A stretch of 9,609 nucleotides of DNA from an uncultured Eubacteriales bacterium. GTDB lineage: Bacteria; Bacillota; Clostridia; Oscillospirales; Acutalibacteraceae. Below are positions 1-6,570 of the stretch, one piece after another. The stretch is from positions 1 to 9,609 of the forward strand of contig CAKVBG010000041.1 in assembly GCA_934725345.1 (NCBI GenBank). Reading direction: 5' to 3'. Both the position numbers and the translations under genes were made by a program. Position 1 is the first letter of the stretch. Every line of letters starts with the position of its first letter. Under the pieces are notes generated by a model that did not search any database, was not told where the DNA came from, and saw nothing but the letters and a program-made list of their open reading frames with translations.

Positions 1-241
1 CTTTTTTTGGTTTGTAAGTAAAAACGGTTATCTTTTTTGCTTTTCCGTTTTTCATTACTTTACCAGTTACAACTGCTGAACTTACTAAAGGATTTCCTAC
101 ATAAAATTGTTTGTCGTCCTGGCCTGCAACAACATCAAAGTTAACTTCTGAACCTTCTGCTACGTCTAATTTCTCAACGTAGATAACATCACCTTCATTA
201 ACTTTATACTGTTTGCCACCTGTTTTAATAACTGCGTACAT
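1..241 (-). CDS. rplU: 50S ribosomal protein L21 (bL21), 3' end cut off by the window
   Basis: This gene encodes bL21, a small protein of the large ribosomal subunit that binds 23S rRNA. The first 80 codons are visible. They begin MYAVIKTGGKQYKV, the family signature, and continue with the conserved segments EGDVIYVEKL, VGNPLV and KNGKAKKITVFTYKPKK. bL21 is normally about 100 residues, so roughly 20 residues lie beyond the left edge. The ATG at 241 is the only start that gives the canonical N-terminus. The Shine-Dalgarno is unusual: an AGGTG lies about 12 bases from the ATG, further than for most genes here. The gene has its own promoter and structured leader just after rpoD. In most Firmicutes rplU is followed by prp (ysxB) and rpmA, which would lie outside the window. 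Confidence 0.96.
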   Translation of the reverse strand, partial: MYAVIKTGGKQYKVNEGDVIYVEKLDVAEGSEVNFDVVAGQDDKQFYVGNPLVSSAVVTGKVMKNGKAKKITVFTYKPKK

Positions 242-324
242 CTCTTGCTTACGCACCTGCCTTTATTTCATCTCGCTACAGTAGGTAGAGATAATCTCGT
301 TTGATAAACCTACAATATGCGGCA
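242..324 (-). ncRNA. Candidate L21 leader (structured 5' UTR of rplU)
   Basis: About 83 nt separate the predicted transcription start from the rplU ATG, which fits the size of the L21 leader known from Firmicutes. Two nested helices are visible on the minus strand. GTAGGT (308-313) pairs with ACCTAC (281-286). Between them is a GAGAT-A-ATCTC palindrome (288-298). The ATCTC strand could instead pair with a second GAGAT further down the leader (near 269-275), so two alternative folds can be drawn. Assignment to the Rfam family is from memory and was not tested with a covariance model. Confidence 0.5.
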
Positions 325-330
325 AGGGTA

Positions 331-359
331 ATTTTATCATTAATAGGAAAAAATGTCAA
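331..359 (-). promoter_or_regulatory. Sigma-A promoter for rplU
   Basis: The minus strand reads TTGACA (354-359), a 17-base spacer, then TAAAAT (331-336). The -35 is a perfect match and the -10 has one mismatch. This is the best promoter in the window. Transcription would begin near 324. The -35 box starts only 6 bases after the rpoD stop codon, so rplU can be transcribed separately from the rpoD operon. Confidence 0.85.
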
Positions 360-365
360 GAGAGA

Positions 366-1448
366 TTAATCTAAATAATCTTTCAATTTTTTGCTTCTAC
401 TGGGATGTCTGAGTTTTCTCAAAGCCTTTGCTTCAATTTGACGAATTCTCTCCCGAGTTACATCAAATTCTTTTCCTACTTCTTCCAAAGTATGAGGGCG
501 ACCATCCTGTATACCGAATCTCATTTGCAATACTTTTCTTTCGCGAGGAGTTAAGGTATCTAAAACTTCTATAAGTTGCTCTCGGAGCAAAACATTAGAT
601 GCTTCTTCAACCGGTGCAAGTGCATCACTATCTGGAACCATGTCGCCTAGATGAGTATCGTCTTCCTCACCTATTGGAGTCTCTAACGAAAGAGGGTCTT
701 GAGATGCTCTCATAATTTCTTTTATTTTATCCACAGGCATATTGAGCTCTTCTGCCACTTCTTCAGGTGTGGGTTCATGACCATTACTATGCAATAACTG
801 ACCCGATACTCTTCTAACTTTATTCATAGTTTCAACCATGTGCACCGGTATTCTTATGGTTCTGGCTTGATCTGCAATAGCTCGTGTGATCGCCTGGCGA
901 ATCCACCAAGTAGCATAGGTAGAGAATTTAAATCCCTTAGAGTGGTCGAATTTATCTACTGCTTTCATAAGACCTAAATTGCCTTCTTGAATCAGGTCCA
1001 GAAAATGCATACCTCTGCCCAAATATCTCTTAGCGATACTTACTACCAATCTTAAATTTGCTTCTGAAAGACGTTTCTTAGCTCGCTCGTCACCCATTGC
1101 TACTCTTTTTGCAAGTTCGAGTTCTTCTTCGTTGCTAAGTAGCGGTACCATCCCGATTTCTTTCAAGTATAGTTTAACAGGATCATCCGGTAATAGCCCA
1201 CTATCGAACTGTCCCACTTTCGTAGCACTTGAAGTTGACGAATCTACGTCATCTAAACCCTCGACTATATCCACTCCCAAAGACTCCATGGAATCATACA
1301 GCTTTTCTATTTCATCTGGGTCAAATTCCATCTCACCCATTGCTTCGAGTATTTCACCTGTGCTCACATGACCCGACGACTTACCTTGTATGGCTAAATC
1401 CTTGATAACATTATCTATATTTCCTTTTTTTTGATTTGATCCTTCCAT
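366..1448 (-). CDS. rpoD: Primary RNA polymerase sigma factor (RpoD/SigA)
   Basis: This is the housekeeping sigma-70 factor that directs RNA polymerase to -35/-10 promoters. The 360-residue product has the full group 1 architecture. An acidic region 1.1 covers about residues 10-60. Region 1.2 (DPVKLYLKEIGMVPLLS) is at 89-105. Region 2 is at about 131-200, with the -10-reading segment TYATWWIRQAITRAI at 177-191. Region 3 follows, then region 4 with the -35-reading helix-turn-helix and RERIRQIEAKALRKLR near the C-terminus. The length matches B. subtilis SigA (371). An upstream ATG at 1475 is in frame, but its first codons are the Shine-Dalgarno itself (GAGGAGGAGG read as ERGGG). The ATG at 1448, 6-7 bases after that site, is therefore the start. 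The gene is last in the yigZ-dgt-dnaG-rpoD row, 59 bases after dnaG. No terminator follows it. Confidence 0.98.
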   Translation of the reverse strand: MEGSNQKKGNIDNVIKDLAIQGKSSGHVSTGEILEAMGEMEFDPDEIEKLYDSMESLGVDIVEGLDDVDSSTSSATKVGQFDSGLLPDDPVKLYLKEIGMVPLLSNEEELELAKRVAMGDERAKKRLSEANLRLVVSIAKRYLGRGMHFLDLIQEGNLGLMKAVDKFDHSKGFKFSTYATWWIRQAITRAIADQARTIRIPVHMVETMNKVRRVSGQLLHSNGHEPTPEEVAEELNMPVDKIKEIMRASQDPLSLETPIGEEDDTHLGDMVPDSDALAPVEEASNVLLREQLIEVLDTLTPRERKVLQMRFGIQDGRPHTLEEVGKEFDVTRERIRQIEAKALRKLRHPSRSKKLKDYLD

Positions 1449-1478
1449 TTTTATGCCTCCTCCTCTTTCGTTCAAAAT

Positions 1479-1511
1479 CTAAAGCTTTTGTTTATTAATG
1501 AGATGCTTTAG
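1479..1511 (-). other. Hairpin between dnaG and rpoD (possible mRNA processing or weak termination site)
   Basis: On the minus strand CTAAAGC (1505-1511) and GCTTTAG (1479-1485) can form a 7-bp stem with a 19-nt loop, followed by ATTTTGAA. The left arm overlaps the dnaG stop codon. The stem is short and only moderately GC-rich, so strong termination is unlikely. A differential-expression element or chance are both possible. Confidence 0.35.
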
Positions 1512-3271
1512 GTTTTACTCAAATTTTCAATGTACTGCTGAATTTCAGTTTCGGAAACATTACTTACCTCTTTGAATTTCTTTTTTTGATTTTCTTCCTT
1601 GATTATACGAATGTACTCTTCTATACACTGCTTAGTTCCCATGCTTTTGTTGTAGCCACAAATTATCTTTGTTATTCTTCCTATTTCTTTAAAAGAAAAT
1701 TCATCGTTTGAGAAAGTAGATATATCAACTGATCTTTTTTGAGACATTGCATTTTCAATACACTGGAAAACCTTTTTATTAAACTGGGTCAAAAATAAGT
1801 CGGAAGAAATATTGTGAATTATAGTATTAGCAGACTCAGCATCATTTATAACGCACGCTATCAGACTTTCTTCTGCAAGAGCCGCTCTTAAATTAGAGCT
1901 TTTTTCTTTATTTATGTCATCTGAAGAAGCTGATGTCAACTTAAGGATATTTTTGAGTTCTTTTGCTTTAGACTTGCGAGAATTTTGCTTTATGTACTTA
2001 TCTATTTGAAGCAAAGCCGTGGATTTCCTGATGCCTGTTTCGTCACTGACTAACATCGCATATATTTCTCTTTCCACTGCACTTTCACATTGTGCTAATA
2101 TCTTTGCCGCTTCTGTTAAATACTTCACCTTTCCATCCGACGTTTTCAAATCACATTGTGATTTCAATCCGGCTAATCTGTACTCCAAATCATTCTTGGA
2201 GTTCTCGATAAGACCTTTAAATTTAATTGAAGCATTTTCTCCCTCCGCTCTTAAAAATTCATCTGGGTCCTTAAACTTTGGAATAGAAATTACTTTAACC
2301 TTTAAACCGCTGCTCTTTAAGAGTGTAATTGCTCGCTCGGATGCTTTTTTCCCCGGAGAATCCGAATCATACGCTAGCACCACTTCTTCGCAATAACGAG
2401 ATATTATTTTAACTTGAGCGGTAGTCAGGGAAGTCCCCAGCGTAGCCACTGCACTTTTGAATCCCGCTTGATGCAAAGCAATAACATCCATATATCCTTC
2501 GGCGAGTATCAGATGATTTTCCGAAGATTTCGCAGCAAAATTAAGAGCAAACAAATTACTACTTTTTTTAAAAACCATTGTATCTGACGTATTCAAATAT
2601 TTAGGCTGTTTTCCTGAAAGAGTTCTTGCACCAAAAGCAATAACATTACCTCGAACATCTATGATAGGAAACATCAACCTATCAGAAAATCTGTCGATTG
2701 TTCGCATATTTTGCGATTTATATGCCAGATTTGAAAGAATTACGTCTTTTTCATTATAACCTCTTTTTGTCAAGTAGTCTATAAGGGAAAATCTATCGTC
2801 CGGAGAAAACCCTAGACCAAAACGAGTAACTATAGATGGTTTAATTCCTCTACTATGCAAGTAATTACGAGCTTTTTCGCCTTTTTTATCTAATAAACAC
2901 TTATGATAAAATTTCGCTGCTTCTCTATTGATTTGATAAATTAATAATTTTTTCTTGTATATTTCATCTTCTTCATCACTAACCTCAAAATTCATGCCGC
3001 ATCTATCGCATAGATTTTTTACTGCTTCAATGTAGTCGTAATGCTCTATTAGACGCAAAAATGTTATAACGTCACCTCCGGCACCGCACCCAAAACAGTA
3101 AAACGAGTTACTAGAAGGATATACGCAAAAAGAAGGAGTTCTTTCGGCATGAAAAGGGCATATACCCATTAAATTTCTGCCTTTTCGCTGAATATCAACG
3201 TACTGTGAAATTATTTCGGTTATCTCATTTTTTTCTTTAAGTTCAGCTATAAAGTCATCGGAAAGATTCAT
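1508..3271 (-). CDS. dnaG: DNA primase
   Basis: DnaG synthesises the RNA primers for chromosome replication and binds the DnaB helicase through its C-terminal domain. The domains are in order, numbered from the longest start at 3280. The CHC2 zinc ribbon has C41 and H44 (CPFHAERTPSF) and C62 and C65 (CFGCGAGGD). The catalytic core includes DRLMFPIIDVRGNVIAFG. The Toprim domain has E261 (EGYMD) and the acidic pair D305/D307 (AYDSDSPG), with DPDEF at 338-342. A divergent helical C-terminal region follows. The total of 587-590 residues is normal for the family. Two starts are possible. The ATG at 3280 is 1 base from the GGGGG Shine-Dalgarno and the ATG at 3271 is about 10 bases from it, so 3271 is preferred. 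The gene lies 57 bases after dgt and 59 bases before rpoD, the usual clostridial operon order. Confidence 0.97.
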   Translation of the reverse strand: MNLSDDFIAELKEKNEITEIISQYVDIQRKGRNLMGICPFHAERTPSFCVYPSSNSFYCFGCGAGGDVITFLRLIEHYDYIEAVKNLCDRCGMNFEVSDEEDEIYKKKLLIYQINREAAKFYHKCLLDKKGEKARNYLHSRGIKPSIVTRFGLGFSPDDRFSLIDYLTKRGYNEKDVILSNLAYKSQNMRTIDRFSDRLMFPIIDVRGNVIAFGARTLSGKQPKYLNTSDTMVFKKSSNLFALNFAAKSSENHLILAEGYMDVIALHQAGFKSAVATLGTSLTTAQVKIISRYCEEVVLAYDSDSPGKKASERAITLLKSSGLKVKVISIPKFKDPDEFLRAEGENASIKFKGLIENSKNDLEYRLAGLKSQCDLKTSDGKVKYLTEAAKILAQCESAVEREIYAMLVSDETGIRKSTALLQIDKYIKQNSRKSKAKELKNILKLTSASSDDINKEKSSNLRAALAEESLIACVINDAESANTIIHNISSDLFLTQFNKKVFQCIENAMSQKRSVDISTFSNDEFSFKEIGRITKIICGYNKSMGTKQCIEEYIRIIKEENQKKKFKEVSNVSETEIQQYIENLSKT

Positions 3272-3328
3272 AAACTTCATACCCCCTGTCTCTCAGCTAT
3301 GAACATCAAACCTTGATTTTTCTTGAGC

Positions 3329-4333
3329 TTAAAAAATTTTCGAGGATCTTGGAAGAAAAATATCTTTAAATAAACTTATGGCAAACTGATCAGTCATTCC
3401 GGCAATGTAATCACAGACGGCTCTGTCTAGTCCTTCTTCAGAATTCAATATTCTAAGATATTCGGGTATTTGATTACTGTTATTCTTGAAATGATTATAA
3501 AGCGAACTTATAACAAACGGTACTTTATGTTCTTCTGAAATAGATTTCTTATCAAGATAAACATTTTTATACATGAATTCATGAACATCTCTGAAGGCTT
3601 CTCCAACGCTTGGTCCTAGAGTGATAATTCCATCATAGCTATTTTCAATCACCGCAGATACTAACGCGTTTATTATTCCAGAAATCTTTCCACCAATTAT
3701 GTCTTGAAAATGCTTTGGCAGCGAGCTTAATTTTAAGATTCCTGCTCTGATTGCATCTTCAATATCGTGGTTTATATAGGCAATTTTATCGCATATTCTA
3801 ACAAGACGTCCTTCAAGGGTTTGGGCTTGTTCTCCTTCCGTATGACACAAAATTCCATTCAAAACTTCCCAAGTTAAATTCAAGCCTCTACCCTCTTTTT
3901 CCAAGACACTTAAAATTCGAAAACTTTGTTTATAATGCTTGAACCCTTCTGGACACAGCTGATTCAAAACCGTTTCTCCGGCGTGTCCGAAAGGAGCATG
4001 TCCAATATCATGACCTAATGCAATAGCCTCGGTTAAATCTTCATTGAGTTTCAAAGCTCGGGCAATGGTTCTTGAAATTTGCGCCACTTCCAACGTGTGA
4101 GTTAATCTCGTTCGATAATAATCCCCTATAGGAGAAATAAAAACTTGAGTTTTGTGCTTTAACCTGCGGAAAGACTTGCTATGTAAAATTCTATCTCTAT
4201 CACGTTGATAATCCGTCCGAATTAAACAAGGTTCTTCATAAACTTTTCTTCCACGGCTTTTTCTAGCGCACGAAGCTTTACTAGATAGGTATTTAAGCTC
4301 AGTTTCTTCAGTCATTTCCCTTATGTTTAGCAT
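3329..4333 (-). CDS. dgt: dGTPase-like HD-domain triphosphohydrolase
   Basis: Members of this family hydrolyse dNTPs, classically dGTP, to deoxynucleosides and tripolyphosphate, and so control the dNTP pool. The 334-residue product shows the HD metal-binding set: RLTHTLEV (His79), GHDIGH (His108-Asp109) and the downstream CDKIAYINHDIEDA (Asp182). The N-terminal DRDRILHSKSFRRLKHKTQVF block is also typical of the Dgt family. The length fits the shorter, B. subtilis/clostridial type rather than the ~500-residue E. coli Dgt, so the substrate preference is uncertain. The longest frame begins with a TTG at 4360 that lies upstream of the Shine-Dalgarno AGAGAGGTG. The ATG at 4333, 10 bases after that site, is the sensible start. 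The gene is second in the row after yigZ and precedes dnaG. Confidence 0.93.
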   Translation of the reverse strand: MLNIREMTEETELKYLSSKASCARKSRGRKVYEEPCLIRTDYQRDRDRILHSKSFRRLKHKTQVFISPIGDYYRTRLTHTLEVAQISRTIARALKLNEDLTEAIALGHDIGHAPFGHAGETVLNQLCPEGFKHYKQSFRILSVLEKEGRGLNLTWEVLNGILCHTEGEQAQTLEGRLVRICDKIAYINHDIEDAIRAGILKLSSLPKHFQDIIGGKISGIINALVSAVIENSYDGIITLGPSVGEAFRDVHEFMYKNVYLDKKSISEEHKVPFVISSLYNHFKNNSNQIPEYLRILNSEEGLDRAVCDYIAGMTDQFAISLFKDIFLPRSSKIF

Positions 4334-4356
4334 TTTAAATTCACACCTCTCTAAAA

Positions 4357-4390
4357 GCAAGCGAGATTATAATTTAAATTAAATGCTTGC
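4357..4390 (-). other. Inverted repeat between yigZ and dgt with a T-run
   Basis: GCAAGC (4385-4390) and GCTTGC (4357-4362) on the minus strand can form a 6-bp stem with a 22-nt AT-rich loop, followed directly by TTTT. It overlaps the end of yigZ and contains a TATAAT. The loop is long for an intrinsic terminator, so it may be a weak attenuator or incidental. Confidence 0.3.
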
Positions 4391-4393
4391 AAA
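4366..4393 (-). promoter_or_regulatory. Candidate internal promoter for dgt-dnaG-rpoD
   Basis: The minus strand reads TTTGCA (4388-4393), a 16-base spacer and a perfect TATAAT (4366-4371) within the last codons of yigZ and the gap to dgt. Only the -10 is strong. TATAAT arises often in AT-rich DNA, so confidence is limited. Confidence 0.38.
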
Positions 4394-4996
4394 AGTATCC
4401 GATAAAACTTTAATTCCCGAATCATTTCTAAGTATGTCCACGATTTTAGCAACAACGGCATCTTTAAATTTTTGATTTACTAAAAACGTAAAACTTACTT
4501 CACTACCGTACTCCAGTTTTTTGATTTTGCTTTCAAATTCAGATAGAATCTTCGTGATTTTTCCATATTGATTATAACTGCAAACTACTGAAACTTCACT
4601 GACTTTTTTCATCTCTACGATTCCTGATCTCTCAAGAACCCCTAGCGCTGTGCTAGCATACATTTTTCTTAGCCCTGCAGTACCCAACAAAATTCCTCCG
4701 AAATATCGTACTGTTACTACCATAACTTTTTGAAGTTCCAAACTTTTAATAGCTCCCATTGTTGGCATTCCTGCAGTCCCTGAAGGTTCACCGTCATCAC
4801 AGTATTTTTCTTCCTGGCCTTCATTTACGATATAAGCATATACCCAGTGTTTGGCGGTTTTGTGAATCGACTTTACTTCTTTTAGTTTTCGCTGTGCTTC
4901 TTCGCTTGTAAAAACTTTAAAACTATAAGATATAAATTTTGAGCGTTTTTCGGTTTCTTCGTAGATGCTCTCATTTTCAATGGTTTTGTACTCCAT
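4379..4996 (-). CDS. yigZ: YigZ/IMPACT family protein
   Basis: This is a member of the YigZ (E. coli) / YvyE (B. subtilis) / IMPACT family. Eukaryotic IMPACT acts in translational control through GCN1, but the bacterial role is not settled. The 205 residues show the family signature DDGEPSGTAGMP at 67-78, then VVTVRYFGGILLGTAGL at about 93-109. The second half (about 140-200) matches the family's C-terminal DUF1949-type domain in position and size. The length is normal (200-217). The ATG at 4996 has AGGTGAT about 6 bases upstream. The gene begins the yigZ-dgt-dnaG-rpoD row but lies just after a strong terminator that follows rpmE, and no convincing promoter sits between the two. It may depend on read-through or on a promoter I cannot recognise. 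Confidence 0.93.
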   Translation of the reverse strand: MEYKTIENESIYEETEKRSKFISYSFKVFTSEEAQRKLKEVKSIHKTAKHWVYAYIVNEGQEEKYCDDGEPSGTAGMPTMGAIKSLELQKVMVVTVRYFGGILLGTAGLRKMYASTALGVLERSGIVEMKKVSEVSVVCSYNQYGKITKILSEFESKIKKLEYGSEVSFTFLVNQKFKDAVVAKIVDILRNDSGIKVLSDTFASI

Positions 4997-5015
4997 ATCT
5001 TAATCACCTAGACTT

Positions 5016-5050
5016 AAAACACTAGGCAACGCAACTACTGCGCCGCCTAG
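5016..5050 (-). terminator. Intrinsic terminator downstream of rpmE
   Basis: The minus strand contains CTAGGC (5045-5050) and GCCTAG (5022-5027). The inner bases continue the pairing to an uninterrupted 12-bp stem, including two G-U pairs, around a GTAGT loop. TGTTTT follows. On the plus strand no T-run follows, so the direction fits rpmE. It is the only convincing intrinsic terminator in the window. Confidence 0.72.
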
Positions 5051-5073
5051 CCATACTAAATTTCAAGTCGGAA

Positions 5074-5277
5074 CTAACGAACTTGAGCCAAACGTTTTTT
5101 AAATTTACCAATACGTCCGCCGGTATCAACAAAGCGCTGCTTGTCTGTGTAAAACGGATGGCATTTAGAACATACTTCAACCGTTATATCCTGACGAGTA
5201 GAACGGGTGTCGATTTCATTACCACACGCACATCTGATTTTAGTACTTTCATACTTAGGATGTATATCTGCTTTCAC
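5074..5277 (-). CDS. rpmE: 50S ribosomal protein L31, zinc-binding form (bL31)
   Basis: bL31 sits at the ribosomal subunit interface. The product is 67 residues, MKADIHPKYESTKIRC..., with the zinc ligands C16 and C18 (CACG) and C36 and C39 (CSKCHPFYT). This is the C+ (zinc) form rather than the zinc-independent YtiA type. The C-terminus GRIGKFKKRLAQ is also typical. A GTG at 5289 would give four extra residues (MKCR), but that GTG is part of the Shine-Dalgarno AGAGGTG. An ATG just inside the leader runs straight into TAG. The GTG at 5277, 9 bases after the Shine-Dalgarno, gives the family-standard N-terminus and is chosen. The gene looks monocistronic, with its own promoter upstream and a strong terminator after the stop. 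Confidence 0.96.
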   Translation of the reverse strand: MKADIHPKYESTKIRCACGNEIDTRSTRQDITVEVCSKCHPFYTDKQRFVDTGGRIGKFKKRLAQVR

Positions 5278-5333
5278 TCTACATTTCACCTCTTTATTTT
5301 AATCAATTAGTTGAAACAAAACTCGTAAACATA

Positions 5334-5362
5334 ATTATACACCAAAAGCTAAATTTTTTCAA
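5334..5362 (-). promoter_or_regulatory. Sigma-A promoter for rpmE
   Basis: The minus strand reads TTGAAA (5357-5362), a 17-base spacer and a perfect TATAAT (5334-5339). Transcription would start near 5327, leaving a leader of about 50 nt before the GTG start. This separates rpmE from the membrane genes upstream of it. Confidence 0.75.
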
Positions 5363-5438
5363 TAGTATTTTTGAATTTCTCAAATACTTTTATTTTCCTC
5401 TTGATTTATTTCTACTTCTCCAATTAAAAAATACACCG

Positions 5439-5948
5439 TTAGGAAACTTTAGAATCATAAATTATTGCACTTCTACTGTATTTCCTTTTTATCCACTTGC
5501 ATAAACGTATGCGGTTAAACCGCTGAATCATAATAAAAGGTAAATTTGCAACTATTGGTATCAACGAAAATACAAATGCATATAGAGAAGAATTTACAAA
5601 AATCGAAACTATCCAGTACATACATCCCATCAGGTGATTCCATTCCGCACGGCAAGTTTCAACTATAAACCTCTCCAGATAATCCTTATCCATCATTTTA
5701 AAGTTAAGTGATCGTTTTGAAAATCCATCCTTAGCAACGTATTGAGGAAGCTTATCTTTCCACTTTTTTATTTTTAAAACTTTGGTGTAAAATTTGCCCT
5801 CTTGTTCCCATTTTTTCGGAGCATATAAAAATTTGCGAGCGTCAAAAAATGAAGCATTTAATTTTTTACAAACCACAAGAACCCCCAAATGCCAGGCAAT
5901 CATAAGCAAAAGGTTAGTTATAACAACTTCTGTTTCTGAATTTTCCAT
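5439..5948 (-). CDS. Small membrane protein of the CrtO-like acyltransferase family
   Basis: The 169-residue product resembles the small membrane family named after staphylococcal CrtO, glycosyl-4,4'-diaponeurosporenoate acyltransferase. Family-like blocks are W47-E48..G51..Y54, KKWKDKLP (61-68), ETCRAEWNH (97-105) and NLPFIMIQRFNRIRL (135-149). Hydrophobic segments lie at about 9-27 and 107-142, the latter probably a pair of helices, and the C-terminus is basic. No carotenoid genes (crtM, crtN, crtP, crtQ) are nearby, so the substrate is unknown and the staphyloxanthin name should not be transferred. It is the last gene of a possible unit with the translocase and the 154-residue protein. AGGAGGTG lies 10 bases before the ATG at 5948. 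An out-of-frame ATG sits closer to it and opens an 11-codon frame (5918-5953) that could dampen translation. Confidence 0.72.
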   Translation of the reverse strand: MENSETEVVITNLLLMIAWHLGVLVVCKKLNASFFDARKFLYAPKKWEQEGKFYTKVLKIKKWKDKLPQYVAKDGFSKRSLNFKMMDKDYLERFIVETCRAEWNHLMGCMYWIVSIFVNSSLYAFVFSLIPIVANLPFIMIQRFNRIRLCKWIKRKYSRSAIIYDSKVS

Positions 5949-5987
5949 AGCATTTGTTCACCTCCTGTGGTTTTCAATAAACAACTA

Positions 5988-6452
5988 TTATTTTATGTTT
6001 TTCATAGCTGTTCGTGCTTCATTTAATTTGGCATCAGCTTCTTTAATTAAACTTTCTCGCTCTTCTCCGAGTTTTTTTGGAACATACCTTTTGTACATAT
6101 CTATTGCTTCTAGATAAATTTTATAAGCCGCTATCATTTGGTTATAATGATCCCGAGATTCATGCGGCACCCTCGGCCCTAATTTTTCCTCAAGAGCTTT
6201 TACAAATTCCGTAAATTTATCGGCGGTTTTTTCAAGATTCTCCGTTGAGGCTTTACTTCCATTATAGGAAGAAACTTGATCTAAAAATCCATCTAATGCG
6301 TTTTCGAAATCCTGATTCTGAACGATAACCTCTTTTACATATTCGCTCTTGGTAAACACCTTAACCGAATTTTTTTCGTAAAAGAATATCACTCCTACCA
6401 CCGCAACAACCAGTAGCAGTGCTACTATTATCCAACTTTTGTTTTTCCCCAT
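5988..6452 (-). CDS. Hypothetical membrane-anchored helical protein
   Basis: I do not recognise this 154-residue protein. It has a short positive N-terminus (MGKNKSW) and one strong hydrophobic segment at about residues 7-25. About 128 charged, helix-prone residues follow (for example TENLEKTADKFTEFVKALEEKL and ESLIKEADAKLNEARTAMKNIK). There is no lipobox cysteine, so it is best read as an N-terminally anchored protein with its helical domain outside the membrane. In an intracellular bacterium this part would face the cell wall or host side. AAAGGAG precedes the ATG at 6452 with a rather long spacing of about 12 bases. The gene lies 118 bases after the translocase gene and 39 bases before the CrtO-like gene, on the same strand. 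Its function cannot be inferred from the sequence. Confidence 0.75.
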   Translation of the reverse strand: MGKNKSWIIVALLLVVAVVGVIFFYEKNSVKVFTKSEYVKEVIVQNQDFENALDGFLDQVSSYNGSKASTENLEKTADKFTEFVKALEEKLGPRVPHESRDHYNQMIAAYKIYLEAIDMYKRYVPKKLGEERESLIKEADAKLNEARTAMKNIK

Positions 6453-6528
6453 TCTTAAGTTCGACTCCTTTACTTAAAATTTGTCTTCTCTTAAGTTATG
6501 AACATCCAGATATAATCTTATACAAATT

Positions 6529-6557
6529 TCTATACTGTTTAAGCTAGCATATGTAAA
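6529..6557 (-). promoter_or_regulatory. Candidate promoter for the 154-residue protein gene
   Basis: The minus strand reads TTTACA (6552-6557), a 17-base spacer and TATAGA (6529-6534), in the 118-base gap after the translocase gene. The match is moderate. If real, the two small membrane genes can be expressed apart from the transporter. No convincing terminator separates them from it. Confidence 0.4.
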
Positions 6558-6570
6558 CCGCTTAGCGATT

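Noticed and set aside
1132..1371. Plus-strand 79-codon open frame opposite rpoD
   Set aside because: It is the antisense of the sigma factor coding region, with no ribosome binding site and no family resemblance. The same reasoning removes the open frames opposite dnaG, rpmE, the membrane genes, the translocase and the glycosylase.
5363..5395. AT-rich inverted repeat (AGTATTT/AAATACT) as a terminator for the CrtO-like gene
   Set aside because: The T-rich side lies on the plus strand, where no upstream gene needs terminating. On the minus strand it is followed by purine-rich sequence, and the stem is almost all A-T.
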